Counted from the first letter of the stretch, positions 8,074 through 17,601 are shown. The stretch: DNA of 64,000 nucleotides from Rhizobium leguminosarum (GCF_001652265.1 NZ_LWBS01000220.1:124001-188000), one strand, 5' to 3'. Numbers and translations are program-made. Notes: a model not told the origin generated them from the sequence alone.

Positions 8074-10263
8074 TCACGCAGCCTTCGTCTTCACCCTGCG
8101 CGCGAGATGCGCCACGACATTTTCGATCATCCGCATCCCGGCATCGCCACCGAGCGTCATGATCGACTCCGGATGGAACTGCACCGCGGCGATCGGTTCC
8201 TTGGCGTGTTCGATACCCATGATCGTGCCGTCGTCGCTCTCCGCCGTGATGATGAACTCGCGCGGCAGCGTCGAGGGATCGGCGAAGATCGAGTGGTAGC
8301 GGCCGACCGTCACCTCCTTGGCAAGGCCGGAGAAGACGATGCCAGGCTCCAGCACGCGGATGCGCGAGGGCTTGCCGTGCATCGGCAGCGCCAGATGGCG
8401 CAGCTCCCCGCCATAGGCTTCGGCAAGCGCCTGCAGGCCGAGGCAGACGCCGAAGATTGGCAGGTTGCGCGCCCGCGCCTTCTTGATCGTCGCCTTGCAG
8501 TCAAAATCCTTGGGCGTTCCAGGTCCTGGCGACAGCACGACGAGGTCCGGGTTCAGCCGGTCGAAGATTTCCTCCGGCACTGGCGTGCGCACGGTCGAAA
8601 CCGTCGCCCCCGTCTGGCGGAAATAATTGGCGAGCGTGTGGACGAAGCTGTCTTCGTGATCGACGAGCAGGATGCTGACGCCCTTGCCGACGCTCGCGAC
8701 GTCGCGCTGGATCCTGCCGGAATTGCCCGTCTTGGCGTCTCGGATGGCGGAAAGCATGGCGGAGGCCTTCAGTTCTGTTTCGGCTTCTTCTTCCTCTGGA
8801 ATGGAATCGTTGAGCAGCGTCGCGCCAGCACGCACCTCGGCGATACCGTCCTTGATGCGCACGGTGCGCAGCGTCAGGCCGGTGTTCATGTCGCCGTTGA
8901 AGCCGACCATGCCGATCGCCCCGCCATACCAGGCGCGTGGGCTTTTTTCATGGCTCTCGATGAAGCGCATCGCCCAGAGCTTCGGGGCGCCGGTGACAGT
9001 GACCGCCCAGGCGTGGCTGAGGAAACCGTCGAAGGCGTCCATGTCGTCGCGCAGCCGCCCTTCGATATGGTCGACCGTGTGGATGAGGCGCGAATACATC
9101 TCGATCTGCCGGCGGCCGATGACCTTGACCGAACCCGGCTCGCAGACACGGCTTTTGTCGTTGCGGTCGACATCAGAGCACATGGTAAGCTCGGACTCGT
9201 CCTTCTTCGAATTCAGGAGCTTCAGGATCTGCTCGCTGTCGGCGATCGGATCGTCGCCGCGCTTGATCGTGCCCGAAATCGGGCAGGTTTCGATGCGACG
9301 GCCGGAAACGCGCACGAACATTTCAGGTGAGGCGCCGACCAGATATTCCTGATGGCCGAGATTGATGAAGAAGGAATAGGGCGAGGGATTGATCGCCTTC
9401 AGCCGCTTTGAAATGTCGGACGGCTTGCTGTCGCAGCGCTCTATGAATTTCTGCCCGGGCACGACTTCGAAGAGGTCGCCCTTGCGGAAACTTTCCTTCG
9501 CCTTGGTGACGAGCTCGGCATATTCGCCCGGCCGGTGATCGCTCTTCGGCGGAATGGCATCCGTGTGTTTGAAGGGCTCCACCGCGATATCTTGGGCCTT
9601 ACCCTCGGTCGACACGCCGCCTTTTTCGAAGTCGTAACGGTCGACCCAGGCCTTGGCGGAGTAGTTGTCGACGACGAGGATCTCGTCCGGCAGATAGAGC
9701 ACCATGTCGCGCTGGTCTGAGGGCCGGGTCAGCTTCAGATTGATCGCGTCGAACTGGAAGGCGATGTCGTATCCGAAGGCGCCGTAGAACCCGAGGTTCG
9801 CATCCGCCTGCGAATAGAACAGGTCGGTGACGGCGCGCAGCACAGTGAAGACCGTCGGCATCTTCGAGCGTTCTTCCTCGGTGAACACCCGCTCCGGCGT
9901 TTTGACGGTGAGGTCGAGGCGGCGGGCCGAGGAAGCGCCGAGCACGATGTCGGACACCGTCTTCAGCCGCTCGGTCATGAAGCCGAGGATTACCTCGCCG
10001 CGTTCATTATAGGCCTCGATCCAGACGTCGCGCCCGAAGGAGGAGATGCCGAGCGGCGGATCGACGATGGCGGTGTCCCAGCGTGTATAGCGGCCCGGAT
10101 ATTCGTAATTCGATGAAAACACCGCGCCGCGGCGCTCGTCGAGCTTGTCGACATAGGACGACACCGCATCGCCATAGGGGATCGCCCGCCGCTGCCGCGT
10201 GACTGATATGCCGCCCTTGGTCTCGTAGATTTCCGCACCATCATCCCGCAGGATCGTTACCAT
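8074..10263 (-). CDS. trpE(G): anthranilate synthase, fused components I and II
   Basis: A 729-residue fusion of TrpE and TrpG, which makes anthranilate from chorismate and glutamine at the start of the tryptophan pathway. The TrpE part covers roughly residues 1-510 and shows [27 protein letters not shown] and the [14 protein letters not shown] region. The amidotransferase part (about 525-729) has [16 protein letters not shown], the catalytic Cys in [10 protein letters not shown] and the His-Glu pair in QFHPESI. The fused form is characteristic of rhizobia. GGAG lies seven bases before the ATG. A WWW leader peptide and terminator lie upstream. A GC-rich imperfect hairpin at about 8028-8062 follows the stop. 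Confidence 0.97.
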   Translation of the reverse strand: MVTILRDDGAEIYETKGGISVTRQRRAIPYGDAVSSYVDKLDERRGAVFSSNYEYPGRYTRWDTAIVDPPLGISSFGRDVWIEAYNERGEVILGFMTERLKTVSDIVLGASSARRLDLTVKTPERVFTEEERSKMPTVFTVLRAVTDLFYSQADANLGFYGAFGYDIAFQFDAINLKLTRPSDQRDMVLYLPDEILVVDNYSAKAWVDRYDFEKGGVSTEGKAQDIAVEPFKHTDAIPPKSDHRPGEYAELVTKAKESFRKGDLFEVVPGQKFIERCDSKPSDISKRLKAINPSPYSFFINLGHQEYLVGASPEMFVRVSGRRIETCPISGTIKRGDDPIADSEQILKLLNSKKDESELTMCSDVDRNDKSRVCEPGSVKVIGRRQIEMYSRLIHTVDHIEGRLRDDMDAFDGFLSHAWAVTVTGAPKLWAMRFIESHEKSPRAWYGGAIGMVGFNGDMNTGLTLRTVRIKDGIAEVRAGATLLNDSIPEEEEAETELKASAMLSAIRDAKTGNSGRIQRDVASVGKGVSILLVDHEDSFVHTLANYFRQTGATVSTVRTPVPEEIFDRLNPDLVVLSPGPGTPKDFDCKATIKKARARNLPIFGVCLGLQALAEAYGGELRHLALPMHGKPSRIRVLEPGIVFSGLAKEVTVGRYHSIFADPSTLPREFIITAESDDGTIMGIEHAKEPIAAVQFHPESIMTLGGDAGMRMIENVVAHLARRVKTKAA

Positions 10264-10306
10264 TGTTCCACTCCGTTATCGGGGCCCGGACGACAGGCGG
10301 CCATAA

Positions 10307-10338
10307 AACAAAAAAGCCGCCTCGAAGTTTCGGGCGGC
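10307..10338 (-). terminator. trp attenuator terminator
   Basis: On the reverse strand GCCGCC and GGCGGC arms flank CGAAACTTCGA, and the stem is followed at once by TTTTTTGTTTT. It lies 38 bases after the leader stop codon and 44 bases before the trpE(G) ATG, the expected place for a transcription attenuator. Confidence 0.9.
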
Positions 10339-10376
10339 TCACTCGTCGTCTTTGAACACGATTGGTCGAGGCCGCC

Positions 10377-10421
10377 TTAGCGAACCCACCACCAAACTGC
10401 AATGTTCAAGGACTTGATCAT
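10377..10421 (-). CDS. trpL: trp leader peptide (14 aa, three tandem Trp codons)
   Basis: The reverse-strand frame reads MIKSLNIAVWWWVR then stop, a 14-residue peptide with three consecutive TGG codons. Length and the WWW block match the known rhizobial trpE(G) leader, where ribosome stalling at Trp codons controls the terminator downstream. There is no Shine-Dalgarno sequence, and the predicted transcription start falls on the A of the ATG, so it should be translated as a leaderless mRNA. In Sinorhizobium meliloti the equivalent attenuated RNA and peptide are reported to act in trans on other mRNAs; whether that holds here is not visible. Confidence 0.92.
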   Translation of the reverse strand: MIKSLNIAVWWWVR

Positions 10422-10428
10422 GGAAAAA

Positions 10429-10457
10429 TTGTTAGCCTGAGATCAGCCATTGCGCAA
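10429..10457 (-). promoter_or_regulatory. predicted promoter of the trp leader
   Basis: On the reverse strand TTGCGC (10457-10452) and TAACAA (10434-10429) are 17 bases apart. Seven bases follow the -10 box before the A of the trpL ATG at 10421. The hexamers are only moderate matches; the spacing and the match to known rhizobial layout support the call. Confidence 0.6.
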
Positions 10458-10474
10458 GAGGCGAATGCGGGAAT

Positions 10475-10499
10475 GAAAAGGGCGGCCCGAAAGCCGCCC
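10475..10499 (-). terminator. Rho-independent terminator of the TonB-dependent receptor gene
   Basis: Reverse strand: GGGCGG, loop CTTTCGGG, CCGCCC, then TTTTC. It lies 28 bases beyond the receptor stop codon and just upstream of the trp promoter. Confidence 0.8.
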
Positions 10500-10527
10500 A
10501 TCCCCAGTCCTGAAAGCGAGATCGCGA

Positions 10528-12777
10528 TCAGAAGGTCTTGGTCAGCGAGAGCTTGAAGGTGCGGCCGGGCTCGGAATACCAGTCGCGCGGCTGCGACGCC
10601 GTCGAGATCAGGTTGACATCGCGCACGGCGAGCGCGTTGAAATATTCCTGGTCGAAGATGTTGTAGACGCCTGCCTGCACGCGCAGGCCCGGCACCTGGT
10701 CCGGCGTCCACCAGCCGGTCAGGTCGACGATCGCGTAGCCGGGCGCATCGAAGGTCGTGTCGGCGGTGTTGGTGACCGGCGTATTGAGATGGTCAGTAAG
10801 CATGCCCGCCGAAAGCGTAGAAGAAAGATCGAAGCCGAAATTCTCGTTGCTCCAACCGCCGCCAACGATCGCCTTGAATGGCGCCACCGAGCGCAGGCGC
10901 TGGGCGGTATCCTCGTTCCTGCCATAGGCATAGGCAAGTGACGCATGCAGATTGATGCCGTTGTTGAACGTCTTGACGGTGCTGGCTTCAATACCCGAGA
11001 TCGCCGCTGCTGACACATTCGTGTAGTTGAACGTCGTGAAGCCGGTCGCATCGACGTTCGTCACCGTCTCGATAAAGTTCTGGTAGCGGGTGTGGAACGC
11101 CGCAATCCGACCGGTAAAATCGCCCGTATCAAAATTAGCACCGATTTCGACGCCGCGGCCGATTTCGGGTTCCAGATCAGGATTCCCGAGCTGAGCGTAG
11201 CGGCCCGTGGGATTGTAGAAGCGGCTGTAGAGCTCGTCCACGGTGGGTGCGCGGAAGCCGACTGCCAGTTGCATGTAGAGCTGCACGTCAGGCGTCAGGT
11301 CGTATGTCGTAAGAATCTTTGGCGACAGGCCGGCTTCCGTTCGGTCGTTCAGGTTCCCGAAACGGGTAAGCCCGGTATTGCTTGCGAAACTCCCGCCGGT
11401 CGAGGGATTGTAGTTGAACCAGTCGAAGCGGAAGCCGGGCGTCAGCGCGAAGCCGGTATTGCCGATTTCGATCTTATCTTCGAAGCTTAGCGCAAGGTTC
11501 TGGCTGTCGACGTCGGGCACTTCCGCCTGGTTGTTCAGCGCCGGGCATGTTGTGGGCGTCGGGCAAAGTGCCCAGCTATACTGGCTCCAGCTGGAAACGC
11601 CGACATCGAGGCCAACGCGAACGGAGTGGCTGAGACCGGAATATTCGAAATCCTTCGTCGCCGTGCCGCTGAAGCCCCAGGTTTCGTTTTCGATCTCGTT
11701 GTTGCGGCCATAGGCCACATTCGCGGCCGTACGGCCCTTGCTGCCGGATTCCTTCTTCAAATCCAGCCAATAGAGCGAGGCTCGCGCACTGCTGAAGAAT
11801 GCGTCGGAAGACTGGGCCTCATAGTCATAATCGAGCGATACACGATCGCGACCACGCAGTTCGCGACCGTCGTAATTGCCGATCATATAGGTGCGTCCGG
11901 TGCCTTGCTGTTCACGCAGGTCGGTCTGCAGGTCACGACGGAAACGCTCGGCAGTCAGGCCGATGCGGTGCCCGCCTTCCAGCTCCTGACGCAGTTTGAA
12001 GAGCAGATTGTGTTGATCGAAATCAGCCGGATCCGCCTCGGTACGGTAACGACCGTAGCTGTCATTGTCGCCCATGTTGTCGCGTTCATGACCCTTGCGG
12101 TAACCGCCCTGAAACAAAATCGACGTGCCGCCGAACTTCTTGGCTGCAGCCGCCGAGCCGGAAATGCTGCGGTCTTCACTGTCATAGGTCGACTTGACGA
12201 TCGCGCCCCAGTCGCGGCCTTCAGGGATAAGATCCTCCGGCTCCAACGTATTGAGGACGATGGCACCGCCGAGCATGCCGGAACCGCCTTTGCTCGAATC
12301 TGCCCCGGGCACGATGTCGAGCGAGGACAGCGAATCGAAATCGAAGGTGTCGCCGCCGCCATTGGCGTTGCTGAGGGCGAAAGCACCCTGGCGCGCGCTG
12401 TTCGAAATATAGGGGATCGGAATGCCGTCAATGGTGGTCAGGATGCGCGCGCCGGAAAGGCCGCGCAGGTTGAAGCCCGCATCGGCGCGCGAATAATTCA
12501 CGCCTGCATCGACTCTGCGGCCGATATCGTCGAAATCGGTAACCTGCTTCTCTTCCAGCTTCTTGGCGGTGATCTCGGTCGCCAGCGGTGTGTCGGCGAC
12601 GCTGCCCGGCGCCACGCGTTTGCCCTTGACGACGATCTTCTGCAGGACAGTGCTGTCATTCGCCGTGGCTTGCGGCGTGGTCGCCGGAGCGCTTTGCGCG
12701 AAAGACTGCGAAACAGCAAGTACAACTGTGGCTGCCGTGCAGACCAATAGAACCGAACGCCAATGCCGGACGATCAT
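10528..12777 (-). CDS. TonB-dependent heme/hemoglobin-type outer-membrane receptor
   Basis: A 749-residue outer-membrane receptor. Residues 1-27 form a signal peptide ending SQSFAQ. A TonB box-like VLQKIVVKGKR and a plug domain follow, with FNLRGLSGARILTTIDGIPI. The barrel ends in the typical terminal aromatic (SLTKTF). A FRAPTVDELY motif followed by GNPDLEPE is characteristic of heme/hemoglobin receptors, and the protein resembles rhizobial ShmR/HmuR types. AGGGG precedes the ATG. An iron-responsive-operator-like TGA-N9-TCA lies 162 bases upstream, so iron repression by RirA is likely. No hmuSTUV genes are adjacent. The ligand (heme versus hemoglobin or transferrin-type protein) is inferred. 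Confidence 0.85.
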   Translation of the reverse strand: MIVRHWRSVLLVCTAATVVLAVSQSFAQSAPATTPQATANDSTVLQKIVVKGKRVAPGSVADTPLATEITAKKLEEKQVTDFDDIGRRVDAGVNYSRADAGFNLRGLSGARILTTIDGIPIPYISNSARQGAFALSNANGGGDTFDFDSLSSLDIVPGADSSKGGSGMLGGAIVLNTLEPEDLIPEGRDWGAIVKSTYDSEDRSISGSAAAAKKFGGTSILFQGGYRKGHERDNMGDNDSYGRYRTEADPADFDQHNLLFKLRQELEGGHRIGLTAERFRRDLQTDLREQQGTGRTYMIGNYDGRELRGRDRVSLDYDYEAQSSDAFFSSARASLYWLDLKKESGSKGRTAANVAYGRNNEIENETWGFSGTATKDFEYSGLSHSVRVGLDVGVSSWSQYSWALCPTPTTCPALNNQAEVPDVDSQNLALSFEDKIEIGNTGFALTPGFRFDWFNYNPSTGGSFASNTGLTRFGNLNDRTEAGLSPKILTTYDLTPDVQLYMQLAVGFRAPTVDELYSRFYNPTGRYAQLGNPDLEPEIGRGVEIGANFDTGDFTGRIAAFHTRYQNFIETVTNVDATGFTTFNYTNVSAAAISGIEASTVKTFNNGINLHASLAYAYGRNEDTAQRLRSVAPFKAIVGGGWSNENFGFDLSSTLSAGMLTDHLNTPVTNTADTTFDAPGYAIVDLTGWWTPDQVPGLRVQAGVYNIFDQEYFNALAVRDVNLISTASQPRDWYSEPGRTFKLSLTKTF

Positions 12778-12938
12778 AACCTACCCCTTAATGATGATTA
12801 CCGGGCTGGCTGGTCGTGGCGTCGAACGCTCGAGGGGCTGGCTGGGCTTTTGTGGATGAAGACGATGCAAAATTCCGCCTTCTTTCTGCCGCATAAAAAA
12901 CATGAGGAGTATTGTCAATATAAAGCGGCGACTTATGT

Positions 12939-12953
12939 TGAATATAAATATCA
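12939..12953 (-). promoter_or_regulatory. iron-responsive operator-like site (TGA-N9-TCA)
   Basis: TTGA-ATATAAATA-TCAA matches the RirA iron-responsive operator pattern of rhizobia. A possible promoter, TTGACA at 12918-12913 on the reverse strand with a weak TATGCG 17 bases on, lies between it and the receptor gene. The site is AT-rich, so chance occurrence is possible. Confidence 0.55.
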
Positions 12954-13045
12954 AGTTTTAATGACCTCTCCGGACGTTGCGAAATTGCAACGAAATCCGC
13001 TCGCTTGCGTTATCCCTAGCTATCGACACCAGGGAATCGGATGCG

Positions 13046-13999
13046 TTGAGAAAACTTGCGATACTGGCGATCCTTCTCGCCGCAACCGCCGTTCTTGCCG
13101 GTGCCCGCCTGCCCGTTCACGGTCCTCTGCCACAGCAAAGGCCGGATATCGAGGGCACGTCCGCACCCACCCCCGATTCAAATGCCGAAGGCACGCAACC
13201 GCCGCCGGCAGCAGAAATGCCCACTCCGGAACCGAAGCCCGACATTCAAAAACCAGAGACTCAAAAACCAGGGATATCGACACCGAACGAACCCGCGGCA
13301 CCGAAAACCGAACCCGCCAAACCGATGCAGGGACCGCCGCTTCCCCCTGGGAAGGAAAACCCGCAAGCTCCGACTGAGGAGAACGAGCCTCCCGCCGCAC
13401 AAACACTTGAGGAACAGCATCTGACGATCGAGCCCGAAAGCGATGCCGAGCACGCCGAGTGCACGGCTGCGCTTCAGGCCCTGGGCGTCGTCTTCAAGGA
13501 CACGCCGCGCATCGACGACGGCAATGGCTGCGGCATCGACAAGCCGATCATCGTCTCCGAAGCCCTGCCCGGCATCAAACTGAAGCCGGAGGCGACGATC
13601 CGTTGCCCGGCAGCGCTTGCCCTTGCCCGTTGGATGAAGGACAGCGTCATCCCGGCGGCTTCCGCCGCCCTGCCGGAGCAGGGCCGCATCACCACCGTCA
13701 ACCAGGCAACGTCCTATATGTGCCGCCTGCGCAACGGCGCTGGAGCCGGCAAGATCTCCGAACATGCCCGCGGCAACGCCATCGACATTGCGAGCTTCCA
13801 TTTCGAAAAGGGTGAGGATGTCGCCGTCCGCTCCCGCCGCGAGGATCCGACGCTCACCGGCGCCTTCCAGCGCACCGTCAGCGCAGCCGGCTGCCTCTAT
13901 TTCACCACCGTCCTCGACCCGGAAAGCGACGTCGCCCATGAGACGCATTTCCATCTCGACGTGATTGAGAGGAAGGGTGGCTATCGCTATTGCCACTAA
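13046..13999 (+). CDS. extensin-like family protein, secreted
   Basis: About 317 residues. The N-terminus MRKLAILAILLAATAVLAGA is a signal peptide. Residues about 25-135 are a Pro/Glu/Lys-rich, low-complexity segment with many PKP, PEP and PPP steps. The C-terminal 180 residues match the extensin-like (PF06904) domain, with paired cysteines (CTAALQALGV, NGCGID, IRCPAAL, YMCRLRNG, GCLYFTT, YRYCH) and the HARGNAIDIASF and HETHFHLDV motifs, which contain conserved His/Asp reminiscent of metal peptidases of the D-Ala-D-Ala type. A TTG at 13046 was chosen since it begins the signal peptide; AGGGA lies upstream. Likely acts in the periplasm or at the cell wall. Function unproven. Confidence 0.8.
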   Translation: MRKLAILAILLAATAVLAGARLPVHGPLPQQRPDIEGTSAPTPDSNAEGTQPPPAAEMPTPEPKPDIQKPETQKPGISTPNEPAAPKTEPAKPMQGPPLPPGKENPQAPTEENEPPAAQTLEEQHLTIEPESDAEHAECTAALQALGVVFKDTPRIDDGNGCGIDKPIIVSEALPGIKLKPEATIRCPAALALARWMKDSVIPAASAALPEQGRITTVNQATSYMCRLRNGAGAGKISEHARGNAIDIASFHFEKGEDVAVRSRREDPTLTGAFQRTVSAAGCLYFTTVLDPESDVAHETHFHLDVIERKGGYRYCH

Positions 14000-14023
14000 T
14001 CATCCCGGTAGGCCGTCACCGGA

Positions 14024-15703
14024 TCAGAACAAACCTTCGATATAACCCTGATCGTTCAGGAAAATCCGCTCCGCCGACGGTGATTTCGGCAGGCCGGGCA
14101 TCGTCATGATCTCGCCAGTGATGGCGACGACGAAGCCCGCTCCCGCGGAAAGCCGCACCTCCCGCACGGTGACAATGTGGCCTTCCGGCGCGCCGCGCAG
14201 GTTTGGATCGGTAGAGAAGGAATATTGCGTCTTCGCCATGCAGATCGGCAGCTTGCCGTAGCCCTGTTCCTCCCATGTCTGCAACTGGTCGCGCACCGCT
14301 TTGTCGGCCGTCACCTCGCCGGCATGGTAGATCTTCGAGGCGACGATCTCGATCTTTTCGAACAGCGAAAGATCATCGCCGTAAAGCGGCTGGAATTTCG
14401 CCTGCCCGGATTCTGCCAGTTCCACCACCTTGTGCGCCAGGTCCTCGATGCCGGCCGAACCCAGCGCCCAGTGACGGCAGAGGATCGCCTCGGCGCCAAG
14501 TCTCGAGACAAATTCCTTGACTGCCGCGATCTCGGCCTCGGTATCCGAGACGAAATGGTTGATCGCCACGACGACGGGCACGCCGAACCGGCGCACATTG
14601 GCGACGTGCCGGCCAAGATTGGCGCAGCCCTTTTTCAGCGCCGCGACATCCTCCGTGCCGAGATCTTCCTTCTTCACCCCGCCATTCATTTTCAGCGCCC
14701 GGACGGTCGCGACGATGACCGCCGCGTCCGGCTTCAGCCCCGCCTTGCGGCACTTGATGTCGAAGAATTTCTCGGCCCCGAGATCGGCGCCGAAGCCCGC
14801 TTCCGTCACCACATAGTCGCCAAGCTTCAGCGCCGTCTTGGTCGCCGTCACCGAGTTGCAGCCATGGGCGATGTTGGCGAAGGGGCCGCCATGCACGAAG
14901 GCCGGATTGTTCTCCAGCGTCTGTACCAGGTTCGGCTGCATCGCATCTTTCAAGAGCACCGCCATGGCGCCGTCGGCTTTCAGGTCGCGCGCATGCACCG
15001 GTGTCCTGTCGAAACGATAGCCGATGATGATGTCGCCGAGCCGCCGCTCCAGATCCTTGAGATTGGTGGCGAGGCAGAGGATCGCCATCACCTCGGAGGC
15101 GACGGTGATGTCGAACCCGCCCTGGCGCGGGAAGCCGTTGGCGACACCGCCGAGCGAGGAGACCATGCTTCTGAGCGCCCGGTCGTTCATGTCCATCACC
15201 CTCCGCCAGGTGATCCGGCGGATGTCGATATTCTCTTCGTTGCCCCAGTAGATGTGGTTGTCGATCATCGCCGCCAGCAGATTATGTGCCGAGGTGATCG
15301 CATGGAAATCGCCGGTGAAATGCAGGTTGATGTCTTCCATCGGCACGACCTGTGCATAACCGCCGCCGGCCGCCCCGCCCTTGACGCCGAAGCAAGGGCC
15401 GAGCGAGGCCTCGCGGATGCAGACAACGGCTTTCTTGCCGATCCGGTTCAGCCCATCGCCGAGCCCGACGGTGGTCGTCGTCTTGCCCTCGCCCGCCGGT
15501 GTCGGATTGATCGCGGTGACGAGGATCAGCTTGCCATCCTTCTTGCCCGCTTGCGCGGCGATGAACTCAGCGCTGACCTTTGCCTTGTCATGACCATAGG
15601 GAGCGAGCTGCTCGACCGGAATGCCGAGTTTCGCCCCGATCTCGAAGATCGGCTTTTTGGCTGCGGCGCGCGCGATTTCGATATCGGATTTGATGGATGG
15701 CAT
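14024..15703 (-). CDS. fhs: formate-tetrahydrofolate ligase
   Basis: The 559-residue enzyme makes 10-formyl-THF from formate, THF and ATP. Visible signatures are the nucleotide loop [11 protein letters not shown] near residue 67, [20 protein letters not shown], and [16 protein letters not shown]. The length matches the family. The start at 15703 has GGGGGA at about nine bases; the frame extends upstream to 15811 into repeat DNA without a binding site. It converges on the extensin-like gene with a 24-base gap and no clear terminator. A RIME-like element lies 112 bases upstream of the start, so the promoter must lie between or beyond it. Confidence 0.97.
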   Translation of the reverse strand: MPSIKSDIEIARAAAKKPIFEIGAKLGIPVEQLAPYGHDKAKVSAEFIAAQAGKKDGKLILVTAINPTPAGEGKTTTTVGLGDGLNRIGKKAVVCIREASLGPCFGVKGGAAGGGYAQVVPMEDINLHFTGDFHAITSAHNLLAAMIDNHIYWGNEENIDIRRITWRRVMDMNDRALRSMVSSLGGVANGFPRQGGFDITVASEVMAILCLATNLKDLERRLGDIIIGYRFDRTPVHARDLKADGAMAVLLKDAMQPNLVQTLENNPAFVHGGPFANIAHGCNSVTATKTALKLGDYVVTEAGFGADLGAEKFFDIKCRKAGLKPDAAVIVATVRALKMNGGVKKEDLGTEDVAALKKGCANLGRHVANVRRFGVPVVVAINHFVSDTEAEIAAVKEFVSRLGAEAILCRHWALGSAGIEDLAHKVVELAESGQAKFQPLYGDDLSLFEKIEIVASKIYHAGEVTADKAVRDQLQTWEEQGYGKLPICMAKTQYSFSTDPNLRGAPEGHIVTVREVRLSAGAGFVVAITGEIMTMPGLPKSPSAERIFLNDQGYIEGLF

Positions 15704-15814
15704 GGACGTTCCCCCGTCCGACATCCGCGGGCGCGGAGCCGTTGTTTTTCTCTTCATCGAGATAGCGAAATATCGGCGGGGTGTGAATAGTGCTGCACCT
15801 TGCGGCCGCAACGC

Positions 15815-15904
15815 TTACAGCGCTGTGCGTCTTTTCAGACGCGCAAAGGACGCTGTAACACTTTCAATCCTCGCATCGACGCGAAAATCGGTTTCGATTT
15901 TCGG
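15815..15904 (-). repeat. RIME-like palindromic intergenic repeat, copy 3 (degenerate)
   Basis: TTACAGCGCTG...GACGCTGTAA is intact, but the second palindrome (TCGCATCGACGCGAAAATCG...) has lost its outer arms. Orientation is reverse relative to copy 1. It is upstream of fhs. Confidence 0.75.
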
Positions 15905-16052
15905 TAAGAATTCGTCACGCTCAGCCTTTGTGAGCTCGGTCTTCCTGAGTTGATTGAGACCCGACGCCTGCCGCAGTCCTCTTAGCCCTGTTCTCTCGAT
16001 ACAATCAGGCTTACATGGCGACCCGTCGCAGCCGTGTTCGCGCAGATCACCT

Positions 16053-16075
16053 GCTCCAGCGAAAGGCGCTGGAGC
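16053..16075. repeat. perfect 9-bp stem hairpin in a long intergenic region
   Basis: GCTCCAGCG and CGCTGGAGC surround AAAGG. It is the only strong structure I see in 15905-16358, a 450-base stretch between fhs and the LuxR-type gene without convincing coding frames. No U-tract follows on either strand. It might be part of a small RNA or a relic; nothing supports either. Confidence 0.4.
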
Positions 16076-16358
16076 CCACCGCCTGTAGATCGGTGCGAGA
16101 AGACTGGACTTCTCCCCGAACTCTCCCAAGTGATTCTCTGCCTGCCCTGCTGCGCGGCGCGATAACTATGCCGTCACGAAGGGCCTCAAGATACCGCAAC
16201 GTTATCTTTGCAAGTCGAAACTCAATCAGAGCGCGATCTCGTGTGGCTAATTTTTCACAATTTGAATGAATCGCCTTGTCCTAAGTTAATTGGGGCTAGC
16301 ATCCCGCAGACTTTCTGTATTTGATAGCGGTAACATTGAGGCTGCCGGGGGCGTACGA

Positions 16359-17084
16359 ATGTCTTACATGACTACCTCTGAAAGACAGTCATTGCTTTCG
16401 GCAGAGCTTGCGACCGCTCGAACGCGCAGCCTGTTTGCGCAGGCGCTCGGCAGGGTCTCTACAGCCTTCGGATTGTCGCATGCGACGCTGATGCACGCTC
16501 CCTCCCCCGAAGACCTTCTCTTGAAACCCCTGCTGATCGAGAGCTCGCTTCCGGCCAACTATATCAGGGATTTCGACCGCGCCCACATGATGCGCGGCTG
16601 CCCTTTCGGCCTAAGGCTGAGGCAGTCCGCTGTGCCGCTGTCCTGGCACCTCAACGACGCAGTCAATGGTCAGGCCTTTCCCGTCGAACTGCGCGCCCTG
16701 ATGCTGCGCCATGCCATTCCGGCAGGCGTTGCCATGCCGAGCATTGCAGCCGACGGCCAGCGCCTGGTCTTTTGGTTCTGCGGCGACCGCGCCGCACTCG
16801 GCCAGAGCGAGATCAACGAGCTGGTAATGATCATTCTCCATGCACTCGATGCATACAATGCAGTCAAGCGCAACGAGGAATGCGCGCATAACGCGCTATC
16901 GAACCGAGAACTAGAAGTTGTGCGCTGGACGGCCCAGGGCAAGACCTCGATCGAAATCGGCCAGATCCTGACGCTCTCGGACCATACGGTGAACGCCTAT
17001 ATGACGAACGCGATCAAAAAACTCGATTGCGTCAACCGCACCCAGTTGGTAGCTAAGGCAATTCGATTGAAGCTGATCAACTGA
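16359..17084 (+). CDS. LuxR-type regulator (autoinducer-binding-like domain plus HTH), orphan
   Basis: A 241-residue two-domain regulator. Residues 1-165 resemble the autoinducer-binding fold, and residues 180-241 are a LuxR HTH (LSNRELEVVRWTAQGKTSIE, ... LSDHTVNAYMTNAIKKL). Aligning by eye on the usual P-x-x-W-x-x-x-Y block, the segment reads SLPANYIRDFDRAHMMRGCPF, so Trp, Tyr and Asp of the acyl-homoserine-lactone pocket are replaced by Tyr, Phe and Cys. The Trp in PLSWHL is kept. No luxI-type synthase is nearby. It is therefore likely an orphan that senses another ligand or none. GGGGG precedes the ATG at 16359. A GTG-initiated PAS-domain gene follows 46 bases downstream. Confidence 0.85.
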   Translation: MSYMTTSERQSLLSAELATARTRSLFAQALGRVSTAFGLSHATLMHAPSPEDLLLKPLLIESSLPANYIRDFDRAHMMRGCPFGLRLRQSAVPLSWHLNDAVNGQAFPVELRALMLRHAIPAGVAMPSIAADGQRLVFWFCGDRAALGQSEINELVMIILHALDAYNAVKRNEECAHNALSNRELEVVRWTAQGKTSIEIGQILTLSDHTVNAYMTNAIKKLDCVNRTQLVAKAIRLKLIN

Positions 17085-17130
17085 GGAATCGGAAGAGAGT
17101 CGGCACGTCGTCCCGTGATCTGGGGGAATC

Positions 17131-17592
17131 GTGCCTCTTCACTTCGAACAGCCCGTCACTAACAAGACAGAGCAATCCCGCGCTCACATCGGCATCACCG
17201 ATGCTGAAGTTGTCCAGATGCTTGCTGCCTATCGTCTTTTCGGCTTCTGGCGCATCGATATCGAGACAGGACATTTCTTTGCAAGCGAGGACGTCCACGC
17301 GATCTTCGACCTCCCCTACAGCGACGGCCCCATCAACCTGACAGAGCTAATGTCGCGTATCCACGAGGAGGACCGCAGCCTGATCGCCCAAACTTTCGAA
17401 GAGGCGAGCCTTCACGGCGTCGGCTTCCATTTCGTCTATCGCGTCGACAACCGGCTTGGCGGCCACAAGCTGGTGCGCAGCGTCGGCCGCTTCCGCGACG
17501 ATGAAAGCGGCGGCGGCATCGTCGGCATCACCTATGAATTCGTCGAGAAACTGCGCGTCGTCGGCTTCGAGGACAGCACTCCGCCTCGCTGA
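17131..17592 (+). CDS. single PAS-domain protein
   Basis: A 153-residue protein consisting of a short N-terminal tail and one PAS (PAS_3-like) fold: FGFWRIDIETGHFFASEDVH at about 37-56, then MSRIHEEDRSLIAQTFEEA, FHFVYRVDN and VGITYEFVEK. No kinase, GGDEF, EAL or HTH output domain is attached. The GTG start is supported by TGGGGGAATC just upstream. It follows the LuxR-type gene on the same strand with a short gap, so the two are likely co-transcribed and may act together. No ligand can be deduced; there is no obvious heme or flavin signature. Confidence 0.75.
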   Translation: MPLHFEQPVTNKTEQSRAHIGITDAEVVQMLAAYRLFGFWRIDIETGHFFASEDVHAIFDLPYSDGPINLTELMSRIHEEDRSLIAQTFEEASLHGVGFHFVYRVDNRLGGHKLVRSVGRFRDDESGGGIVGITYEFVEKLRVVGFEDSTPPR

Positions 17593-17601
17593 CCGTCTTC
17601 G

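Noticed and set aside
11626..12750. 374-codon forward frame inside the TonB-dependent receptor region
   Set aside because: It is antisense to the receptor and is explained by high-GC codon bias; it has no domain or ribosome binding site.
14177..15790. 537-codon forward frame opposite fhs
   Set aside because: Antisense shadow of formate-tetrahydrofolate ligase, which is intact on the other strand.
15815..16129. 104-codon reverse frame upstream of fhs
   Set aside because: Its C-terminal part is the translated RIME-like repeat (copy 3), and the remainder has no recognisable features.
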